Source: Akkermansiaceae bacterium (GTDB lineage Bacteria > Verrucomicrobiota > Verrucomicrobiia > Verrucomicrobiales > Akkermansiaceae). From it: a stretch of DNA of 64,000 bases. Made by a program: the position numbers and the translations under genes. The notes below the pieces were generated by a model. It saw nothing but the letters and a program-made list of their open reading frames with translations, was not told where the DNA came from and did not search any database. Below, in pieces: positions 9,661 to 18,400 of the stretch (the stretch's first letter is position 1; every line of letters starts with the position of its first letter). The stretch lies in assembly GCA_905182405.1 (NCBI GenBank), contig CAJJBQ010000002.1:62001-126000 (forward strand), given 5' to 3'.

Positions 9661-12600
9661 ATGGGTGCTTCAGCCGAACTCCCCGTTCAACCAAAATCCG
9701 CAAATCTCGTGTTCAAATCTGGCCTCTCAAATCTCCTCTCCTGGCTAGGATTCCTCCTCTTCTCAAGTCTAGGATCCTCGGCCACCAGGCCCAACGTAAT
9801 CGTCGTCTTCATCGATGACATGGGCTACTCTGACTTCTCCTGCTTCGGCGGCGCCGTCGAAACCCAATATATCGACCGTCTCGCCTCGGAAGGGATTAAG
9901 TTCACCAACTTCTATGTCAACTCGCCCATCTGCTCGCCCTCCCGTGTCGCCCTCACCACCGGACAATACCCGCATCGCTGGCGTATCACCTCCTACCTCA
10001 ATAATCGACGCGATAACAAAAAACGCGGCATGGCTCAGTGGCTCGACCCCAAGGCCCCGACCCTCGCCCGCCAACTCCAGCAAGCCGGCTATCAAACGGG
10101 CCACTTCGGCAAATGGCACATGGGAGGCCAACGCGATGTTACTGACGCACCCGAAATCTCCAATTACGGTTTCCATCAAAGTTTGACTAACTTCGAAGGT
10201 ATCGGCCCCAAGCTTCTCCCCCTCACCCTCAAGCCCAATCCTAAAGGGGGCGACCCCATTGTTGGTAAAATCTGGGCCGATGCCGAGCGCCTCGGCGAGG
10301 GTTTTCAGTGGATGCAGCGCTCCGAAATCACCACTGGCTTCGTGGACGAAGCCCTGAAGTTTATCGACCAAAGCCAAGCCGATCAAAGACCCTTCTATAT
10401 TAACCTCTGGCCCGATGACGTCCACGGCCCCTTCTGGCCACCGCTTGACAAATGGGGAGGGGATAAACGTGCCCTCTATAACGGCGTGCTCGGTTCCATG
10501 GACGAACAACTCGCCCGCCTTTTCGATCGAGTCCGTAACGACCCAAAACTCCGGGACAACACCATCATCACGGTCTGCTCTGATAATGGCCACGAACCCG
10601 GGGCCGGCACCTCTCGTCCATTTCGCGGAGCCAAGACCTGGATGTATGAAGGCGGGATCCGCTCGCCCCTCGTCGTCTGGGCTCCCGGCCTCATCCCAGC
10701 CGATAAAAAGGGGACCTCCAACGACACCTCTGTTTTCTCCGCCATCGATCTCAACCGTTCGCTCTACACCCTCACTGGGACCTCTCCTTCCGAGGAACTC
10801 GACGGCGAAGATCTCTCCGACACCCTCCTCGGAAAGTCCATTGCCAGCAGAAAAGCGCCCATCTTCTGGCGTCGCCCACCCGACCGCCCCGGCTTCGGAC
10901 ACGGATACGATGAAGACAATCCCGACCTCGCCACCCGCCATGGCGATTGGAAATACCTCGTCAATATCGACGGCTCAGACCCCCAACTCTACAAGCTCCC
11001 GGTTGACCCCGGCGAAACGAGCAACCTCGCCAAAGAACACCCCAACCTCGTCACCCGCCTCGACAAAGCCCTCCGCGCCTGGAACGCCCAAATGCCCGTC
11101 GATGGCTCCGATCCCGTTTTTAAAAAAACCGGAGCCCTTCCCAAAGATCACTTTGTTAACCCCATCGGCGGCGGAGCCGATCCCTGGATCATCCGCGACC
11201 CCAATGCCGACCGCTACCTCTGGTGCGTCTCCGCTGGGGACCATGGTATCGATCTCTACTCCACCAAAAACCTCACCTCCATCGGCCAAAAACACCCCAT
11301 CTGGTCTGCTCCCGAATCCGGCTCCTACTCACAACAAATTTGGGCGCCCGAACTCCACTACCTTCAGGGAAAGTGGCACATCTACTTCGCCGCCTCCGAC
11401 GGTGATAATAAAAACCACCTCGCCTACGTCCTTTCCTCAAAAACCGCCGATCCTCTCGGTGAATACGAACTCCACGGCCCCCTTCAAACTGGCGATACGG
11501 ATGAGAAAAACCTCTGGGCCATCGACATGACCCCGCTCGAGCACGAGGGGAAACTCTACGCTCTCTGGTCCGGCTGGGACGGCCCCGAAACAGATCGCCA
11601 ATTCCTCTACATCGCCGAGATGGCCTCCCCATCGAAGCTCGCCACAAAGCGTGTTCTCATTTGCAAAAACGACGATCACCCTTGGGAATTTACCGAACCA
11701 GCCCCCAAAGGCCGTGGCCTTAACGAAGGTCCCCAGGTCCTTAAAAACAAGGATCGCACCTTCGTTGCCTATTCCTGTGGCGCTTCCTGGCTCCCCAGCT
11801 ATAAACTCGGTCTCCTCGAACTCACCGGAAACGATCCTCTCGATCCCAAATCTTGGAAGAAGTTCAAAAAGCCCGTCTTCCAATCCACTCCCGAAACTTT
11901 CGGCGTCGGTCACTCCTGCTTCGTCAAGTCGCCCGATGACTCTGAGTGGTGGCACATCTTTCACGCCAAGCGCGACCGCGTTCCCGGCTGGCAACGCGCC
12001 ATTTTTGCCCAACCCTTCAAATGGTCCAAAGACGGCCGTCCCCAGTTTGGCAAACCCATCGCTCCCGGCAAATCCCAACCCCGCCCCGCCGGAGAAAAGA
12101 TCACCAGCCGCACGCTTCCCTACAAGTCCGATCTTCGCACTGATCACTCCTTTTACGGCCACCCCCAATTCTACCAGCTCACCTCCGAAGGCCTCAACCT
12201 CGGCACCCCGCCCAAACACCCTGTCAACGACTACCGCTCCGGAGAAAAGATCCTCCTCAACGGGCAAGTTCCTGACGACTTCAGCGCCTCTGTCATCCTC
12301 GACTTCCACAACTCTCGCAAAGGAAGGGGCGCTGGTCTCCTCTTCCGCATCACCGCCGCCTCCGTCGGCTACGATGCTCACCGCGGCTACTTTCTCGGAA
12401 TCAAACCCAGTCAAAACACCGTCCTCCTCGGAAAAATGGACGGCTCATCCTGGCAGGAACTCAAACGTCGGAAGGCACGCCTTGACGTTTCCAAAAAACA
12501 CCTTCTGAAAGTCATCGCCCAAGGCCCCAACTTCACCATCTCCCTCAACGGAGAAGACCTCTTCACCCACATCGATCCCACCTACAAATCAGGCTCCATC

Positions 12601-12663
12601 GGCCTAAGAGTCGTCGACATCCCCACTACCTTCTCAGAACTCGAATTAGAGACTTTAAAATGA
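9661..12663 (+). CDS. Sulfatase-GH43 fusion with C-terminal concanavalin-like domain
   Basis: 1000 aa protein. A hydrophobic segment (~24-40) is the export signal. Residues 43-480 are a type I sulfatase: metal site FIDDMGYSDF, modification motif CSPSR with Cys91 (the formylglycine precursor), GKWHMGG, and SDNGHEPG. Residues ~490-815 are a five-bladed GH43-like glycosidase with a recognisable acid triad: Asp507 (GGADPW), Asp622 (AIDMT) and Glu689 (NEGPQVL). Residues ~820-1000 form a LamG/DUF1080-like beta sandwich. Family knowledge predicts sulfate-ester removal and cleavage of an arabinose- or xylose-type linkage in one chain, so the substrate is probably a sulfated arabinan-like polysaccharide (inference). 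ATG 9661 follows AAGGTG about 10 bases upstream; GTG 9709 is an alternative start. The gene is very rich in C-ending codons, unlike most neighbours. Confidence 0.85.
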   Translation: MGASAELPVQPKSANLVFKSGLSNLLSWLGFLLFSSLGSSATRPNVIVVFIDDMGYSDFSCFGGAVETQYIDRLASEGIKFTNFYVNSPICSPSRVALTTGQYPHRWRITSYLNNRRDNKKRGMAQWLDPKAPTLARQLQQAGYQTGHFGKWHMGGQRDVTDAPEISNYGFHQSLTNFEGIGPKLLPLTLKPNPKGGDPIVGKIWADAERLGEGFQWMQRSEITTGFVDEALKFIDQSQADQRPFYINLWPDDVHGPFWPPLDKWGGDKRALYNGVLGSMDEQLARLFDRVRNDPKLRDNTIITVCSDNGHEPGAGTSRPFRGAKTWMYEGGIRSPLVVWAPGLIPADKKGTSNDTSVFSAIDLNRSLYTLTGTSPSEELDGEDLSDTLLGKSIASRKAPIFWRRPPDRPGFGHGYDEDNPDLATRHGDWKYLVNIDGSDPQLYKLPVDPGETSNLAKEHPNLVTRLDKALRAWNAQMPVDGSDPVFKKTGALPKDHFVNPIGGGADPWIIRDPNADRYLWCVSAGDHGIDLYSTKNLTSIGQKHPIWSAPESGSYSQQIWAPELHYLQGKWHIYFAASDGDNKNHLAYVLSSKTADPLGEYELHGPLQTGDTDEKNLWAIDMTPLEHEGKLYALWSGWDGPETDRQFLYIAEMASPSKLATKRVLICKNDDHPWEFTEPAPKGRGLNEGPQVLKNKDRTFVAYSCGASWLPSYKLGLLELTGNDPLDPKSWKKFKKPVFQSTPETFGVGHSCFVKSPDDSEWWHIFHAKRDRVPGWQRAIFAQPFKWSKDGRPQFGKPIAPGKSQPRPAGEKITSRTLPYKSDLRTDHSFYGHPQFYQLTSEGLNLGTPPKHPVNDYRSGEKILLNGQVPDDFSASVILDFHNSRKGRGAGLLFRITAASVGYDAHRGYFLGIKPSQNTVLLGKMDGSSWQELKRRKARLDVSKKHLLKVIAQGPNFTISLNGEDLFTHIDPTYKSGSIGLRVVDIPTTFSELELETLK

Positions 12664-12811
12664 GACCTTTCGTTCCTCCCCCGGCCAAAGGGTCGTGAGA
12701 GGGAGCGTTAAAATTCGTTGTTACCAAGATGAAAAATCGTTAACGGTTGGGGGATTTGTGACATTGCCAAGGAGAATCATTTGGCTAGGATTATCCAAAC
12801 CACCTAAATTA

Positions 12812-13927
12812 ATGAATAAACGACTACTCGCCCTTACGGCCTTCCTGCCATTCGCCGCTTCTGCCGCCAAATTTTCCATCAGCGCCCAGCCCTTCGGCGA
12901 GGTCGATGGTAAGGCGGTTGAGCTTTACACTCTTTCCAACGAATCAGGAGCAAAAGTCTCCATCACAAACTACGGTGGCACTGTGACCTCGCTCATCGTG
13001 CCCGATAAGGACGGCAAAATGGGGGACGTCGTTCTCGGTTTTGACACGGTCGGAGAATACGTCGAAAAGAGCCCCTACTTCGGCTGCATCGCGGGACGCT
13101 ACGCCAACCGTATCGCGAAAGGAAAGTTCACCCTCGATGGCAAGGAATACAGCCTCGCTATCAATAATGAACCCAACACCCTACACGGTGGTGTCAAAGG
13201 CTTCGATAAACAGATCTGGAAGGCCAAGGTCGGCAATCAGGGGCACAACCCCAGTCTCATACTCACCTACACCAGCCCCGATGGCGAAGAAGGTTACCCC
13301 GGCACCCTCAAAAGCACCGTGACTTACACTTGGACCCAAAAGAATGCGCTGCGGATTCGTTACAAGGCCACCACTGACAAGTCTACTGTGCTCAATCTCA
13401 CCAACCATAGTTACTTCAATCTCGCGGGAGAGGGGAGTAAAACGGTCCTCGATCATCGTCTCAAGATCAATGCCGAGCGCTACAACCCCATCGATTCCAC
13501 GTCGATCCCGACCGGGATCGCGCCCGTCAAAGGAACGCCTTTTGATTTCACCAAGTCCACCCGCATCGGTAAGCGCATTGATCAAGAAAACGAGCAACTC
13601 AAAAACGGCATCGGCTACGATCACAACTTCATCATGAAGGACAGCCGCGATGGCAAGATAGGCGTCGTCGCCATCGTCACCGAGCCCACCAGCGGTCGCG
13701 TCCTCACTGTGAAGACCAGCGAGCCGGGCATTCAGTTCTACTCGGGTAACTTTCTTGACGGTCTTGAAGGCAAAGGCGGCAAGGTTTATTCCCATCGTTC
13801 GGCCCTCTGTCTCGAAGCTCAAACCTTCCCCGATTCACCGAACCAAAAAGAGTTTCCCTCTCCCGTTCTTCGCCCCGGCGAGACCTACATCCAGACCACG
13901 ATCTACGAACTGGGCGTTCAGAAGTAA
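12812..13927 (+). CDS. galM: Aldose 1-epimerase (mutarotase), exported
   Basis: 371 aa GalM-family protein. Conserved segments are GRYANRIAKGKF (~90), NNEPNTLHGG with a substrate-binding histidine, NHSYFNLAG with the catalytic histidine, and ALCLEAQTFPDSPN with the catalytic glutamate. It interconverts alpha and beta anomers of sugars. I chose ATG 12812 because it begins a clear signal peptide (MNKRLLALTAFLPFAASAA), placing the enzyme in the periplasm or outside; the longer ORF from 12695 adds only non-homologous residues. It follows the sulfatase-GH43 gene by 148 bp in the same direction and may process sugars that enzyme releases. A strong terminator lies 25 bp downstream. Confidence 0.9.
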   Translation: MNKRLLALTAFLPFAASAAKFSISAQPFGEVDGKAVELYTLSNESGAKVSITNYGGTVTSLIVPDKDGKMGDVVLGFDTVGEYVEKSPYFGCIAGRYANRIAKGKFTLDGKEYSLAINNEPNTLHGGVKGFDKQIWKAKVGNQGHNPSLILTYTSPDGEEGYPGTLKSTVTYTWTQKNALRIRYKATTDKSTVLNLTNHSYFNLAGEGSKTVLDHRLKINAERYNPIDSTSIPTGIAPVKGTPFDFTKSTRIGKRIDQENEQLKNGIGYDHNFIMKDSRDGKIGVVAIVTEPTSGRVLTVKTSEPGIQFYSGNFLDGLEGKGGKVYSHRSALCLEAQTFPDSPNQKEFPSPVLRPGETYIQTTIYELGVQK

Positions 13928-13952
13928 AAGATCACTCCTACTTTTCCAAAGG

Positions 13953-13984
13953 CCGTTCCTGAATCAATCAGGAGCGGTTTTTTT
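13953..13984 (+). terminator. Rho-independent terminator after galM
   Basis: The arms 13953-13962 (CCGTTCCTGA) and 13968-13977 (TCAGGAGCGG) pair over ten positions with one G-T wobble, around the five-base loop ATCAA, and seven T residues follow at 13978-13984. It lies 25 bases after the galM stop and closes that transcription unit. Confidence 0.92.
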
Positions 13985-14229
13985 GTGGGCGCTTGGGCTG
14001 AGTAGTGTCTTCACATGATTTTTGATGCGCTTCTCCAGTGCTTTGACATTTTCTAAGAAAACATTGGTGGTGATGAGTAAAGGCGGGTGCTCTGGAGGGA
14101 ACGCTCGTAGATTAATGAATGTGGTGCGGCGGTGAGAAGCAGCTTCAAAAGGAGATCGTAAAAAACGAGATTCAAAATCCAATTCGGGCATGCCAAAGTG
14201 CTCTATGGCATGAGCGAATAACGGACTGA

Positions 14230-14476
14230 GGAGTTTGGTCGTCAGCCAACGGTGGAGATGTGGATGGCTGGTGGCGGAATCAAAAGTGGGGTGAGTTATG
14301 GTGAAATCGATGAGCTTGGATCTGCGGTAGTGATGAATCGGTTGCATGTTAAAAACTTGCATGCGACAGTCCTTAATCGGATGGGGCTTGAACCCAATCA
14401 CTTGAGTTACTTCTACCGCGGCCTCGAACAGAAGTTGGACGGGGTGGAAGGTGCCGAGCCGATTTTCGAAATTTAA
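14230..14476 (+). pseudogene. DUF1501 C-terminal remnant
   Basis: The plus frame ending at TAA 14476 reads EEFGRQPTVEMWMAGGGIK, then YGEIDELGSAVV and LHVKNLHATVLNRMGLE. This is the C-terminal signature of DUF1501 proteins (EFGR.P, ..MWLAGGGIKGG, YG.TDE, ..DLHATILHLLGLDH). Between EFGR and MWMAGGG several residues normally present (GRDHH...) are missing, and a TAA closes the frame just upstream of 14230, so only ~80 of ~450 codons remain. DUF1501 normally partners with DUF1549/DUF1553 cytochrome proteins in PVC bacteria; no partner is seen here. The remnant ends 10 bp before the start of the next gene. Confidence 0.78.
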
Positions 14477-14486
14477 GCTTAAAAAT

Positions 14487-15428
14487 ATGAAGATAAAAAA
14501 AATTCTCTCCTTGTTGTTTGTAGGGACCCTTTTGCCCCTGGTGGCGAAGGATGACCGCTTGGTTTTAGTCGGGACGTCGTATGGTAAAAACGTTCTCGCG
14601 ATTTGTGATTCAGATGGAGGGATCTTGTGGAAGCAAAAGACAGCGGGTCCACAGCGGGGGCACGCCGGCCATCATGATATCCATCTTTTAAAGAACGGAA
14701 ATATTCTCTTTCACGATACTTGGAGCAAGACCCAGGAAGTAACACTCGGCAAAAAAACGGTCTGGGAATACGAGAGCGCAAAAATGAACGGGAACGAAGG
14801 AAAGGGTGTCGATGTGCATGCCTTTGCCCGCTTCCCGGATGGAAGTACGATGATCGCGGAAAGTGGCGTTGGCCGCTTTATTCATATTGATCCCAAGGGC
14901 GCGATGATCAAGGTCGTCCCGATGGGGGAAGGCGGACGTAAGAGCACCCGTTTGGTGCGGATGTTGGATAATGGGCACTATCTGGCATGCGCCGAAAACC
15001 CTGGAGTGGTCACGGAGTATGGCAAGGATGGCAAGGTGGTCTGGGAATACTCTACCAAGACTCGTGTCTTTGGAGCAATCCGCCTTAAAAACGGTAATAC
15101 TCTCATTGCAACCGGTAGTGGAAACAGCGTGATCGAGGTGTCTCCTGAAAAAGAGATTGTCTGGGAGATCGTGAAGAAAGTTCCTGGCACAGAGATTGAG
15201 CTAGCGTGGACGACCTGTCTTCAGGAACTTCCTAATGGAAACCTCGTGATCGGAAATTGTCACGCGGGCGAAAACAACCCCCAGATTTTTGAGATTACGA
15301 AAGAGAAAAAAGTAGTCTGGGAATTCAATGAATGGGACCTTGTTGGTAACGGCCTGGCCTGTTGGCAGATCCTCGACTCCGGGCAGTCTGCGATGGTTCG
15401 CAAACAGCTCGCAGAGTTGAAGAAGTAG
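14487..15428 (+). CDS. Exported PQQ-like beta-propeller protein
   Basis: 313 aa protein with a signal peptide (MKIKKILSLLFVGTLLPLVA). At least five repeats of ~45 residues each contain a 'NG..L/I.....V.E....G..VWE' pattern (for example HLLKNGNILFHDT, RFPDGSTMIAES, RLKNGNTLIATG, ELPNGNLVIGN). This fits a beta-propeller of the PQQ-like or arylsulfotransferase-like type. It may bind a ligand or oversee a periplasmic substrate; no catalytic residue was identified. ATG 14487 was chosen for the signal peptide; the ATG at 14451 would overlap the DUF1501 remnant in another frame. The gene ends 10 bp before the convergent stop of the CotH giant protein. Confidence 0.65.
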   Translation: MKIKKILSLLFVGTLLPLVAKDDRLVLVGTSYGKNVLAICDSDGGILWKQKTAGPQRGHAGHHDIHLLKNGNILFHDTWSKTQEVTLGKKTVWEYESAKMNGNEGKGVDVHAFARFPDGSTMIAESGVGRFIHIDPKGAMIKVVPMGEGGRKSTRLVRMLDNGHYLACAENPGVVTEYGKDGKVVWEYSTKTRVFGAIRLKNGNTLIATGSGNSVIEVSPEKEIVWEIVKKVPGTEIELAWTTCLQELPNGNLVIGNCHAGENNPQIFEITKEKKVVWEFNEWDLVGNGLACWQILDSGQSAMVRKQLAELKK

Positions 15429-15437
15429 AATTTCCCA

Positions 15438-18400
15438 TCACGGATGAATGACGCGGAGCCGGAGGAATTGATGGGAAGCGATGGTGGTGACGGAGCGAAT
15501 GGTGAGGGTAGAGGTCCCGTCACCGTTGTCGGTCATGGCGCTGAATTGAGCGGTGTGGTTGGGGCCGCTTTGCCACGTGTCGAGGTCGTCGGAGATTTCG
15601 ACGAGGTAGGTGAGGGGATTGCTCCCTTGGCGGACGCGGAAGTTGAGAGCGGGGTAGTTGTTTTCTCCGTCACTGACGATGCTGAAGGTGGGGAGGGCGT
15701 CTTCGGGAGTGCCCGTGGCGAGAAGGTCGGCTCCGAGGGCGTAGGCGAGGAGATTGGAGAGGGAGGAGCCATAGAAAGAGGAATCGGGATCGGTTTCACC
15801 TTGGGAGGCGAGCCAGTCGGCTAAGGGGTCGTTGGCTTGGTCAACTCCGGGATTTCCCATGCTTGAGAAGCTGGCGCGCCAACTGGATGCCAGGGCGTGG
15901 TCAGGGACGGTAGCGGGGTTGAGAAGGGTGAGAGAGTTTCCGTTACCATCGGCATCGAGGGGCCAAGGCGTGGCGTCGAGGTAGGTGAAGTCGCGGATGG
16001 TGTCGCCTGCTCCGAAAGAGAGTTTGACGCGGTCAGTCTTGTTGCTGAGTTTGTCGAAGGGATTCCATTCGCCAGCGATGAGAAGGCCGGTGCCATAGCG
16101 CATTTCGAAGGCCGGAATACTGCGGACGAGGAGGATGAGCTGGCCGGGGTTAAGGGTGGTTTGGGCGGCGTTGAGGAAGTCGAAATCGATGCCTTTGGTG
16201 AAGCGGATATCGGAGAGATCGAGCGGGGTTGTGCCAACGTTTTTGAGCTCGAGATATTCGAAGAGGTCGTCGTTATCAAATCCAGCGGCGATCTCGGCGG
16301 GGGTTGGATCGGTGGGATGATACATGACCTCGGTGATGACGAGGCTATTGAGGTAGTTTGAAATGTCGGGTAGCGTGGTGGTGAACTCGGCGGGGGCGGA
16401 CCAGTGACTCCAGCGGCCGGTGCTGTCTTGTTGGCGGACGCGGGCACGGTAGGTCGAGCCCGAGCGGACAGCGGCGGTGGGGATGCTGATGGTGTTTGCG
16501 AATGAGGTGAGTTCTCCGGATTCCCATGAAGGGGTGATTTCGAGAGCTGAGGGATCGGTGAGGTCGGCGAGTCGCCATTCGAGTGCGCCGAAGGTTCCGC
16601 TGCCCTGGGGATCGGAGAAGGCGGTGGTTTGAAAGGAGAGGGCGTTGGTGGGGAAGTTGGCGGGGCCGGTGTAGCTGAGGACGGGAGTATCGGGGATTTG
16701 GGAACCTTCGCCATTTTCGGCTTGGTGGAAATCGAGCCAAGCGTCGCGACCCTGGGTGCCGGAGAGACCGTTGTCCCTTGCTTGAGGCATGACGGAGCCA
16801 TTTCCGCCGGGCCACGAACCGCCGGTGAAGGCGAAGTTTTTCATGTCCTGAATGTAGCCGTCGAGCGAGTTGATGCCCGGGCCGCTAAGGTGGTTGTAGT
16901 TTCCGGCGTCGTTGGGGGCACCCTTCCAACGGGCGAAGTCAGCGGGGACGAGGGGAGCGATGATGGAGGCGAAGTCATCGATGACCTTATTGATCTGATC
17001 TTCCTGCCAGAGGAGGTCGCGCATTTCGCGAACAGAGTTATAGTAGGAGGGCCAGAAGGTGGGGTTACTTGCGTTGTCGCTTCCTCCGCCGTCGGCATCG
17101 AAGAGGGCGTTGTAGACGATGTCGTGGCCGCTGTTGTAAGTGGGGCCCCAGCTGGAGTCGGTGTCCCAGGGGAGCATCCAGAGTTTGCCTTTGTTGTCGT
17201 TGGCGGGAAGGTAGTCGGGCTCGAAGTAGTAGACCATGTTCTTGTTCGCACTGGGCCAGTAGTCGTAGTGACGGGTGGCTTCAACGAGGGCATGGAAGGC
17301 GTAGTATTTGTCGAGATTGACGTGGGCGTCGATGTGGGCGGGGGAGTCATTGCCATCGAGGTTGTTCTTGATGGTGTCGTGATCGCTGCCATCGAAGGGG
17401 GCGAATTTGGACTGGTAGCGTTGTTGTTGTTGCCAGTCCTTGGTTTGGTTGATGAGTTTGTAGAGGTTGCCTTTTTTGAGGTCGTGTTCCTCGAGGAAGC
17501 GGACGTCGTAGGTTTCGGAAACAAAGTAGGTGCCTTGGTAGTCGCCGCGCCATTGGTCGGGGGCTTCGGCGGCGTCATCGACAACGCGCCACTGAATGAA
17601 GAGTGGGTTGGCGGCGGGGATGCCCATTTTTTGGAAGAGGTGGTAGTTGACCGCTTCGTTGAGTCCGAAGGTCATTGTGCCGCGATTGGAGTTGCTTTTT
17701 CCGAGGGTGAGCGTGCGCCAGGGCTGGTCGAATTTTTGACCGTTCTGGTCGCGGGCTTCGAGGTAGTCGCCATCGTTGAAGCGGACGCGCATGGAACGTT
17801 TCCCCCGGCCTTGGTAGCGGCCGTTGGCACCGCGGAGGCGGAAGCGTATGTTGTCGTAGACTTTGCCGTCGTAGACCATGGTGCCGTTCCAATTGTAGAG
17901 GAAGCGGGCTTCGACGCCTTGGTTGATTTGGTCGCCGCCGTTATAGGCGACGGCTTCCTCGTAATCCTCATTACGGATGAGGAAGTGATAGACGGGAAGG
18001 GTGTCGGCCATGGTGGTGGCGTCGATGCCCTGGTAGGCGGGAGCTCCGTCGTAAACGAAGTAGGCGAAGTTGAGGGATGGATCATCGTTGTAAGGAACGC
18101 GGGCTGTTTCTCCGACGGTGTCGGTGACGGTGATGCGGTAGCGGACGAGGTTGCGGTGGCCTGCGGCGGGGAGAGTGGCGGAAAAGAGATCGTCACCGGC
18201 GAGGGCGTCGCCATTGGAGCCGTCATCTGTCATGGCGAGGGTGGTCCAGTCGGAATCGAAATCGGGGTTGTCCGGACGGGTCTGGGTGGTGTTGATGTTT
18301 TTGCTGATGATGGGCAGCGGGAGTCGGGCCGGGACGTAGTCGCCGGGGGCGATGACGCGGTATTCGAGGTTGACCGAAGCGTGATCATCGGGGTCGGTGA

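Noticed and set aside
9769-10941. Minus-strand ORF of 390 codons
   Set aside because: It is antisense to the sulfatase-GH43 gene, where C-ending codons remove stops from the opposite strand.
11437-12414. Minus-strand ORF of 325 codons
   Set aside because: It is antisense to the GH43 region of the sulfatase fusion, with no known motifs.
13964-14401. Minus-strand ORF of 145 codons
   Set aside because: It overlaps the galM terminator and lies antisense to the DUF1501 relic. No family resemblance was found.
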